From Cloacimonetes bacterium UBA6081 (GTDB lineage: Bacteria; Cloacimonadota; Cloacimonadia; Cloacimonadales; Cloacimonadaceae): a DNA stretch of 23,662 nucleotides. The position numbers and the translations under genes are program-made. A model generated the notes under the pieces. It was not told the origin of the DNA and made no database searches. It saw only the letters and a list, made by a program, of their open reading frames with translations. Of the stretch, positions 6,701-12,835 are shown one piece after another. Positions within the stretch are counted from its first letter, which is position 1, and each line of letters starts with the position of its first letter. The stretch is from assembly GCA_002428685.1 (NCBI GenBank), contig DIXL01000124.1, positions 10,853 to 34,514 of the forward strand. Reading direction: 5' to 3'.

Positions 6701-7348
6701 TTGCAGAACAAACATATAGACACAGTGATGAAAAGATTGGGTGTGCATTTTGCCAGCGTGCAAACCCCCATTGTAGATCTGGTGATGGCGCAAACAAACG
6801 AGCCTTTCAAGGTGCTGGTGGCCACAATCCTCAGTGCCAGAACCAAGGACAGCACCACCGCAAAAGTTGTGTCCGAGCTGTTTCAAACTGTGCATAATGC
6901 CGGGGATTTGGACAGGATAAGTGCAGCAGAACTGGATAAAATTATCTATCAAGTGGGCTTTCACCGTGCCAAAACCGAACATCTAAAGGAACTGCCCGGA
7001 GTGTTGAAGGAGCGGTTTAACGGCATTGTTCCCAGCGAGATAGACGACTTGCTGCTGCTGCCTGGGGTTGGCCGCAAAACTGCAAACCTGGTGCGGGCCG
7101 TAGCCTTTCAAAAACCGGCAATTTGTGTGGATGTGCATGTGCATCGGATCTGCAACCGCTGGGGTTATATCGCCACCCAAACACCCTTAGAAAGCGAGAT
7201 GGCGTTGCGGCAAAAATTGCCCGAAAAGCATTGGCTGACAATAAATTCCTACATAGTTGCCTTTGGTCAAAACCTCTGCACACCCCGCAAACCTCATTGT
7301 GCTAAATGCCCAGTCTATGAGTTTTGTGATAGAATAGGGGTGAAGTAA
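6701..7348 (+). CDS. nth: Endonuclease III (DNA glycosylase / AP lyase)
   Basis: Base-excision repair enzyme that removes oxidised pyrimidines and cuts at the resulting abasic site. The 215-residue protein has the helix-hairpin-helix LPGVGRKTA (120-128) with catalytic Lys126, then VDVHVHRICNR with catalytic Asp144, and a C-terminal 4Fe-4S cluster motif C-X6-C-X2-C-X5-C at Cys193, 200, 203 and 209. The length is typical. TTG is the likely start (AGAAGGAG 6 nt upstream). It is divergent from the SRAP abasic-site gene, so two abasic-site proteins share one intergenic region. Downstream comes a repeat-rich gap with no same-strand partner. Confidence 0.95.
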   Translation: MQNKHIDTVMKRLGVHFASVQTPIVDLVMAQTNEPFKVLVATILSARTKDSTTAKVVSELFQTVHNAGDLDRISAAELDKIIYQVGFHRAKTEHLKELPGVLKERFNGIVPSEIDDLLLLPGVGRKTANLVRAVAFQKPAICVDVHVHRICNRWGYIATQTPLESEMALRQKLPEKHWLTINSYIVAFGQNLCTPRKPHCAKCPVYEFCDRIGVK

Positions 7349-7391
7349 ACGGCCATTGTTCCCTGCCTTGTTTCTTACATTCCAAACTACT

Positions 7392-7417
7392 GTCGTTCCC
7401 GCGGAGGCGGGAATCCA
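7392..7417 (-). repeat. Dispersed hairpin repeat, inverted partial copy
   Basis: These 26 bp are the exact reverse complement of 7502-7527, so the two form a perfect inverted repeat separated by about 84 bp. Each arm is itself a hairpin (TTCCCGC-N4-GCGGGAA). It lies 44 bp after the nth stop and could act as its terminator structure, though no T-run follows. Confidence 0.85.
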
Positions 7418-7491
7418 GCACAAAATCAGCTCTGGAAGAGCGGCAGATATTATGGTATTTGCCTCAGTACTTTATGTCATCCCTAAGGGAT

Positions 7492-7528
7492 TATCAAGGG
7501 CTGGATTCCCGCCTCCGCGGGAACGACA
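7492..7528 (+). repeat. Dispersed 37-bp hairpin repeat, copy 2
   Basis: Matches 1-37 at 36 of 37 positions, including the TTCCCGC-N4-GCGGGAA hairpin. Its last base is the first base of the 21-bp tandem array, so element and array are joined with no gap. Confidence 0.85.
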
Positions 7529-7716
7529 CTGTTAGAGCACACTTGACAACTGTTAGAGCACACTTGACAACTGTTAGATCATCCTTGACAACTGTTAGAG
7601 CACACTTGACAACTGTTAGAGCACACTTGACAACTGTTAGAGCATCCTTGACAACTGTTAGAGCACACTTGACAACTGTTAGAGCATCCTTGACAACTGT
7701 TAGAGCATCCTTGACA
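7528..7716 (+). repeat. 21-bp tandem array, nine units, each with TTGACA
   Basis: Nine uninterrupted units of exactly 21 bp, each starting ACTGTTAGA and ending CTTGACA. Two forms differ in the middle: GCACAC in units 1, 2, 4, 5 and 7, and CATCC in units 3, 6, 8 and 9 (unit 3 also has T for G). There are no spacers, so it is not a CRISPR. The period equals two helical turns and places a sigma70-type -35 hexamer on the same DNA face every 21 bp, but I see no matching -10 boxes. The period also resembles plasmid iterons; no replication gene is nearby. Confidence 0.95.
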
Positions 7717-7744
7717 CGATTCTGTTCCCTATTCGAATAACGCT

Positions 7745-7793
7745 ATCAATACGGAATCATTAAGGATTTTATCCGTAATGATTACGTATTGAT
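7745..7793 (+). terminator. Long palindrome, possible bidirectional terminator
   Basis: Arms of 23 bp (7745-7767 and 7771-7793) pair with two mismatches around a TTT loop. The palindrome lies 35 bp from the nfeD-like stop and downstream of nth, in a convergent gap, so ending transcription from both sides is plausible. The arms are AT-rich and there is no clean T-run, so it may instead be another intergenic palindromic repeat. Confidence 0.6.
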
Positions 7794-7827
7794 TCCATAA
7801 TTCAAGCAAAGGAGAAGGACGCGGGAG

Positions 7828-8268
7828 CTAAATTCTCTTAACGATTACCTTGTTGCCTTCAATCCCGATGATGGTTACTTTGGCATCCAGTTCCACGGCT
7901 TGTTGGTTTTCTTCCATGGCCACCCATTCTTCTCCACCTATCTTTACATAACCTTTGCCATCGGCGGGGATTTCTTTGGTAACGAAACCCTGCTTGCCTT
8001 TTAAAGCAAAGACATTTGTTTCACTGCCAGGATGGGAAAGAATCTTTTTGCCCAGCTTGCGCATAAACAAAAAAGAGATAAAGCTGATGAGCGCAAAACT
8101 GAGCACTTGCAAAGGAATACTGTTATTAATAAAGGGTAACATGCTGAGTATGGAAGTAAGAATTGCCCCAATCCCAAAAGAGATAAAGAAAAATGCAGGA
8201 TCAAAGATTTCCACAATTACAAACCCGATTCCCAGAATCATCCAGATATGCCAGGGTAGAATAGTCAT
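7828..8268 (-). CDS. NfeD-like membrane protein (short form)
   Basis: A 146-residue protein with two to three membrane segments in the first half (about 5-28, 30-48 and 53-70), then a soluble C-terminal part (about 85-146) with the beta-strand pattern of the NfeD OB-fold (GKQGFVTKEI, GYVKIGGEEWVA, VTIIGIEGNKVIVKR). Short NfeD proteins usually act with stomatin/flotillin-type or other membrane proteins in envelope maintenance; no stomatin gene is next to it here. GGGAG lies about 6 nt before the ATG. It is the last gene of the long minus-strand run, 22 bp after the DUF4349 gene, which is a candidate partner. Family is fairly sure, role is not. Confidence 0.85.
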   Translation of the reverse strand: MTILPWHIWMILGIGFVIVEIFDPAFFFISFGIGAILTSILSMLPFINNSIPLQVLSFALISFISFLFMRKLGKKILSHPGSETNVFALKGKQGFVTKEIPADGKGYVKIGGEEWVAMEENQQAVELDAKVTIIGIEGNKVIVKRI

Positions 8269-8290
8269 CTTGAACTCCCTTTATTTATGA

Positions 8291-9190
8291 TCAGGATTTA
8301 TCTTCATCCTCAGAAGATTCATCCCTGTTTTTGTCTTTATAAATTCGCTTGATTTTGCGCTTACTGGTGTTGTAATTGTAACGACCGGAGTATTTATTGG
8401 CATAACCGGTATAACCACCATATTGATAGGAACCGCCTACTCCACCGGCACTTATACCCCTAATGCCAATTGCAGCAAGGAAATACATCAACAAGCGGGT
8501 TCCATAATAAACCAGCACCATTCCGACGCTGTAGATTACCAGCCAGGTGATGAAATTAAGGGTCATAACTTTAATAGTATTCAGGGTATTGCTGCTTCTA
8601 ACCTGAGGAACCAGAGTTACATAAAGCAGGACATTTTGGGATTCTTTCAGCTTCTCCAGGTTATTACGGGTGCTTTGAATCAGGCCGTGCAAAGCTTCTT
8701 TGCGGCGGTTTTGCACATCGGAGGGGAAACGGACATTTGCCAGGTCTGCTTGTTCCCGCTCATAAGAGGCTAAGCGTGCGGTTTCGCCTTCATAATCAAT
8801 ATTGACTAAAGAAGTGTCTATCTGCTCCGTTTGCGAACCAATTGATCCGAAGCTGCGCATTTTGCTCACAATGGCGGGCAGATCCTTTTGCGGAACACTG
8901 AAGATATACGCGCCATAGGCACCTTCGTTTTGTTTACGAACCTGTTTGCTGGAGTGTTGAGCAATGATGTTGCCCATTTCTGTTTGAGCTTTTGCAACGT
9001 TTAGAGACGACAGGGATACCTGGGCTTTGTTGATAAACTTCAGGTCGCGATATTCTTGAGCAGAGGATTTAAAATTGTAATTAACTTGTTTTCCCTCTTT
9101 ACCCTGCCATTGTATTATGGCGGTTCCTACAGCCAGGAATACGATAAATATCGCAATGCCCTTAACTCTCCGTCTTGTTTTCTTATCCAC
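8291..9190 (-). CDS. DUF4349-like membrane-anchored protein
   Basis: A 299-residue protein. Basic N-terminus, transmembrane anchor at about 11-28, a periplasmic region (about 35-200) with the DUF4349 pattern (YRDLKFINKAQVSLSSLNV, GAYGAYIFSVPQKDLPAIVSKM, VNIDYEGETARLASYEREQADL, then a helical stretch before LYVTLVP), and a second membrane segment (about 211-243). After this comes an unusual tail: Gly/Tyr-rich (about 249-275), then Lys/Arg-rich, then Asp/Glu/Ser-rich. Function is unknown; the family is an envelope protein often seen near membrane or stress genes. The start is GTG at 9190, lying inside the end of recN (8-bp overlap) with GAGAGG upstream, which implies coupling to recN translation. 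Many relatives are lipoproteins; this one has a membrane anchor instead. Confidence 0.8.
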   Translation of the reverse strand: MDKKTRRRVKGIAIFIVFLAVGTAIIQWQGKEGKQVNYNFKSSAQEYRDLKFINKAQVSLSSLNVAKAQTEMGNIIAQHSSKQVRKQNEGAYGAYIFSVPQKDLPAIVSKMRSFGSIGSQTEQIDTSLVNIDYEGETARLASYEREQADLANVRFPSDVQNRRKEALHGLIQSTRNNLEKLKESQNVLLYVTLVPQVRSSNTLNTIKVMTLNFITWLVIYSVGMVLVYYGTRLLMYFLAAIGIRGISAGGVGGSYQYGGYTGYANKYSGRYNYNTSKRKIKRIYKDKNRDESSEDEDKS

Positions 9191-10895
9191 GTTTACCTCT
9201 CATATTTATATCAATAATTAATTCTCTTGCGTGTTCCAGTGCTTTGCTACTAAACGATCCGGACAGCATGCGGGCAATTTCGTGCAAGCGCTGTGCGTGG
9301 TTCAGTTCGCTTAAAGTAACGGTGCTGTTCTGTTCAGTGCTGCTTTTCTCCACGGCTATGTGGCAATCTGCATGAGCTGCAATTTGCGCCAGATGCGTAA
9401 TGCACAAAACCTGTTGATTGCCTGCCAGGTCGTGAATAAAACCAGCTACCCGTTCAGCAGTCTTTCCACCAATACCGGCATCAATTTCATCTAAAATCAT
9501 CAGTTTGGGAGATATCCTTTGGGATAAAACCTTCTTGATGGCAAGCAAAATTCTGGATAACTCGCCACCGCTAACTACTGCGGCCAGAGGTTTTAAAGCA
9601 AAGCCAGGGTTTGCAGTGAAAAAAAACTCCGCACTATCCTGACCACTTTCGTTAACAACGGCAATGAACTCCGACAATACAAAACTGGATGGCACTTTTT
9701 TGTCAATCCTAATTTCGAACAAACCTTCGGGGATGCTGAGGCTACGGATGTTTTCCTGTAATTGAATACTAAGCTCACCCCCTGCTGAAAGCCTTTGGGC
9801 AGACAGTTTGTCCCCCAAGGTCTTAATGTTTGCGAAATCTGCGGAAAGCTGTTTTTCCTGCGTAGCTATGCTTTCTGCTAAATTGGCAAAGGCATCTATT
9901 TGCGCTGCACGTTCCTGGAACAAAGCGATAAGCTCTGCAATACTACGCACTTTGTGTTTGAAAACCAGAGCATTTATGGTGTCTAAACGGTTTTTGATCT
10001 TTTCTAAGTTTTCGGGATCTGCCTGTAAACTGTCCCCCAAATCTGCAAGCAGAAAAGAGCTTTCCTGAATTGCTTCCAGGGCTTGCTGCAATGCTTGCGC
10101 TGCCTTGTGTAAAATGGGATTAAGCTTTTCAAAACGTTGCAATTGAGCTTTATGAGCGTTAAGCTGATCAAAAATGCTGTTCTCCCCTTCCAACAGGCTA
10201 TATTGCAAGGCGTTACTTATCTCGGTAATCTCTATGCCATGGGATAATAACTCGTATTCCAGCTGAAGAGTTGCTTCTTCACCAATTTTAAGCTGAGCTT
10301 TTTCCAGTTCTTCGTATTGGAACTGAAATAGTTCATTCAGGTGCTTTTGTCTATCGGATTCTGCTTTCAGGTCGTCCAGATGTTTCAACCCGGTCTTCAG
10401 CTTATGGTAAAGCTGGGTAAATTCGTTACGCAATGGTTCTGTTCCTGCGTAGGCATCCAGCAATTCCAATTGGTAAGCTGCCGCAAGCAGACGCTGCTGA
10501 TCGCGCTGATGGTGAAAATCTATCAGATGGTTCTTTAGCTCTTTCAGCAAGCTTACGCCAACTTTGCGTCCGTTGATAAAATAGCTGGATTTGCCTGTGG
10601 TGCTTATTTCTCTGGCGATAATAAGTTCATCTTCGGTGCTAAGCGCGTTTTCTGACAGCAAATTGATTAAGGCTGTGTCTAGTCCCGGCAAAAAAGTGGC
10701 TTCCAGATAGATGGGTTTTTCTTTATCCCAGGCTTCCATTCCTGGTGAGTTGTCGCCAAAAATTAGAGAAATTGAACCGATCAATATGGATTTGCCGGCA
10801 CCTGTTTCTCCGCTGATAACAGTTAATCCTTCCACCAGTTTCAGGCGAATTTCCGGTAACAATAGATAGTTTTTGATGTATAATTCGCTAAGCAT
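9183..10895 (-). CDS. recN: DNA repair ATPase RecN
   Basis: SMC-like ATPase that helps repair double-strand breaks by holding DNA ends or sister duplexes together. The 570-residue form from ATG has Walker A GETGAGKS (29-36), a long helical coiled-coil middle (about 150-370), ABC signature SGGELSR from 442, Walker B LMILDEID (465-472) and a switch THLAQIAAHAD. All conserved ATPase parts are present and length is typical (E. coli about 553). The ATG at 10895 is preferred over an adjacent GTG at 10898 because an AGG lies 6 nt before the ATG and only 3 nt before the GTG. The start touches the nadK stop (TGATG), and its end overlaps the DUF4349 start. Confidence 0.95.
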   Translation of the reverse strand: MLSELYIKNYLLLPEIRLKLVEGLTVISGETGAGKSILIGSISLIFGDNSPGMEAWDKEKPIYLEATFLPGLDTALINLLSENALSTEDELIIAREISTTGKSSYFINGRKVGVSLLKELKNHLIDFHHQRDQQRLLAAAYQLELLDAYAGTEPLRNEFTQLYHKLKTGLKHLDDLKAESDRQKHLNELFQFQYEELEKAQLKIGEEATLQLEYELLSHGIEITEISNALQYSLLEGENSIFDQLNAHKAQLQRFEKLNPILHKAAQALQQALEAIQESSFLLADLGDSLQADPENLEKIKNRLDTINALVFKHKVRSIAELIALFQERAAQIDAFANLAESIATQEKQLSADFANIKTLGDKLSAQRLSAGGELSIQLQENIRSLSIPEGLFEIRIDKKVPSSFVLSEFIAVVNESGQDSAEFFFTANPGFALKPLAAVVSGGELSRILLAIKKVLSQRISPKLMILDEIDAGIGGKTAERVAGFIHDLAGNQQVLCITHLAQIAAHADCHIAVEKSSTEQNSTVTLSELNHAQRLHEIARMLSGSFSSKALEHARELIIDINMRGKRG

Positions 10896-11749
10896 CACTT
10901 GCCTAAATGCAGTTTCTTACGGAGGATTTGATAGAAGGTGCGGTTGGAGAGTTTAATGAACGAAACCGTATGTTGTGAAGCGGTTACCATAATTTCGTCA
11001 TTTTCTTCTATAGGCGATAGGTTGGAACCGTCAATCTGAAGCATCGCATTTTTATGAAGTCCATAAACCCTCATGGTTAGACGTTCCGTAGCTGGGAACA
11101 CCATGGGTCGGATTGACAAAATATGAGGATTGAGGGGCGAAAGCACTATTGCCATCATTTCCGGAGCCAGAATTGGCCCTCCTGCCGAGAGGGAATAGGC
11201 TGTGGAACCGGTTGGAGTCGCTGCCACCAAACCATCGCAACGGGTGTCAAATACATAGCGTCCGCCTGCTTTGATGCGGACGTTAATCAGGCCGGGGTTT
11301 TGAGCTTTGTAGATTACGGCATCGTTCAAAGCCAGAGTCTCGTGCAAAATCTCTTTATTGCGTTTTAGCTGGCACTTTATCAGCATGCGGTGTAGCAGCT
11401 TGTATTTGCCGTGTTTCAAGTCTTCGATGGAAGAGGCAATTTCCGGCAGCACACTTTCGGAGAGAAAACCCAAATAGCCAAGGTTTATGCCTAATATGGG
11501 TGCACCCGTAAGCAAAGCATAATGCTTGGCATGCAAAATGGTGCCGTCTCCACCAAAAACCAGGATACAATCTATGTGTATGCCAGAGGCAGGAATTAGC
11601 ATCGGCTGGATTAAGCCGGGAACGTTTTCCAAATCTGCTTCGGAACCATAATAGGTAATGCCGGAACCCTTGCGCAGGTCTTCCAGCAGATTGTAGATGC
11701 TTTGTTTATCGCTAAAGGCAGGGTTGATGCAGATAAGAAAATTCTTCAT
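10895..11749 (-). CDS. nadK: NAD kinase
   Basis: Phosphorylates NAD to NADP in the cytoplasm, the only route to NADP in most bacteria. The 284-residue protein has the diagnostic GGDGT at 66-70 in VFGGDGTILHA, then GINLGYLGFL (about 86-95), NDAVI, the second conserved block ATPTGSTAYSLSAGGPI, and a late substrate-binding segment. Length is typical. ATG is preceded by GAGGA about 7 nt upstream and overlaps the rsgA stop by one base (TAATG); its own stop overlaps the recN start. rsgA, nadK and recN thus look translationally coupled. The nadK-recN pairing is common in bacteria. Confidence 0.95.
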   Translation of the reverse strand: MKNFLICINPAFSDKQSIYNLLEDLRKGSGITYYGSEADLENVPGLIQPMLIPASGIHIDCILVFGGDGTILHAKHYALLTGAPILGINLGYLGFLSESVLPEIASSIEDLKHGKYKLLHRMLIKCQLKRNKEILHETLALNDAVIYKAQNPGLINVRIKAGGRYVFDTRCDGLVAATPTGSTAYSLSAGGPILAPEMMAIVLSPLNPHILSIRPMVFPATERLTMRVYGLHKNAMLQIDGSNLSPIEENDEIMVTASQHTVSFIKLSNRTFYQILRKKLHLGK

Positions 11750-12813
11750 TACAAATCCTCATAGATATTCAGATAGCTGTAATACCGCTCTTCGGGAATT
11801 TGTCCCGCTTCCATGGCCTGCAAAACTGCACAATCCTCTTCGTGGTTATGGCTGCAATCCCGAAACCGACAGTTATCATACAAGGATTCGAAACCGGGAA
11901 AAACCCTTGGAATCATGGCTTTATCATCACTGTGCAAGGTAATGGTTTTTATGCCCGGAGTATCTAACAGATGGCCGCCAAAGCTCCAGGGTAAAAGCAC
12001 TGCTTGAGTAGTGGTATGTTTGCCCTTTTCGTTGGAATCACTAACTTCGGCAGTCAGCAGATTTAGCTGAGGTTCCAGATAGTTTATCAGCGAGCTTTTA
12101 CCGGTGCCGGAATGGCCTGTAAAAACGGAGTCCTTGTTTGCCAGCAATTCTTTCAGTTCGTCCATTCCCTGTCCCGTTACCACCGAAGTGCAGATAACCG
12201 GAATGCCGTTATCGCGGTAATAGTGAGTTTGCTCTTCCAGTTCTTTAGAATCTTCCAGCAGGTCAATTTTGTTTATCACGATTATGGCTTTAATTCCTTG
12301 AATTGCTGCTATGCATAAATATCGGTCAATTAAACCGGGTTTAAATATTGGCATGCGCCAGGAAGAAGTAATAATCACCTGATCAATGTTTGCTGCCAGC
12401 ACAATCTGCTTTTGAAAACTGCCGCTGCCATAGCGGGTCAGGGCGTTTCTGCGAGGCAAAACGTTTTCGATGCGGTAGTCCGGCGCAGCAGAAGTATCGA
12501 GCTCAACTGTGTCTCCCACTGCGGCCAGGGCGTGGCTTTGATACAAAAACTGCTTCAGGCGGCCGCTCATGCTGGCGGTGTGAAATTGTGAATCCACTTC
12601 CACGATATAGAGATAATTGCTTTTGATTTCTGTAATGCGTCCCTGCGCCAGAGTCATGCCTGTTTTGAAAGAGATTTTGCTTTTTTTACCGATACGGGCA
12701 GTTTTGTATAAAGCCTGATCTTTAATATCGTCCAGAATATCAAGATCCGGCAGACTGATATTCAGCAGTCTGCCGGAATAGCGTTTTACCTTTTTCTTGT
12801 CTTTTTGCTTCAT
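11749..12813 (-). CDS. rsgA: Small-ribosomal-subunit biogenesis GTPase RsgA
   Basis: Circularly permuted GTPase that checks 30S subunit maturation. The 354-residue protein has a basic N-terminal extension (about 1-50), an OB-fold (about 52-125), then GTPase motifs in permuted order: G4 NKID at 181-184, G1 GHSGTGKS at 233-240 and G3 DTPG at 284-287. A C-terminal zinc site follows with Cys315, Cys320, His322 and Cys328 (the CRFRDCSH...C pattern). All hallmarks are intact. AGGAG lies about 4 nt before the ATG. It follows the M16 peptidase gene after 22 bp and its stop overlaps the nadK start, consistent with a single operon. Confidence 0.95.
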   Translation of the reverse strand: MKQKDKKKVKRYSGRLLNISLPDLDILDDIKDQALYKTARIGKKSKISFKTGMTLAQGRITEIKSNYLYIVEVDSQFHTASMSGRLKQFLYQSHALAAVGDTVELDTSAAPDYRIENVLPRRNALTRYGSGSFQKQIVLAANIDQVIITSSWRMPIFKPGLIDRYLCIAAIQGIKAIIVINKIDLLEDSKELEEQTHYYRDNGIPVICTSVVTGQGMDELKELLANKDSVFTGHSGTGKSSLINYLEPQLNLLTAEVSDSNEKGKHTTTQAVLLPWSFGGHLLDTPGIKTITLHSDDKAMIPRVFPGFESLYDNCRFRDCSHNHEEDCAVLQAMEAGQIPEERYYSYLNIYEDL

Positions 12814-12835
12814 TGGCTCCTGCCCGAAGTTTCTT

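Larger units (their letters stand above)
7349..7827. other. Repeat-packed gap between convergent nth and nfeD-like genes
   Basis: This 479-bp stretch carries no supported gene. In order it holds an inverted copy of the dispersed hairpin repeat (7392-7417), a small palindrome ATCCCTAAGGGAT (7479-7491), the direct copy of the dispersed repeat (7492-7528), nine 21-bp tandem units (7528-7716), and a long palindrome (7745-7793). A TTG-start reading frame at 7459-7740 crosses the repeats and would give a 7-residue peptide repeat (TVRAHLT/TVRASLT), but has no other coding support. Confidence 0.85.

Noticed and set aside
6600..6797. N-terminal extension of SRAP
   Set aside because: SRAP chemistry needs Cys2 right after the start Met; the MCGRF start has AGGAG 6 nt upstream and the extension overlaps nth.
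7459..7740. TTG-start ORF giving a 7-residue peptide repeat (TVRAHLT/TVRASLT)
   Set aside because: The frame only follows the 21-bp array and the hairpin repeat; there is no ribosome site, no family, and a period divisible by three keeps it open by construction.
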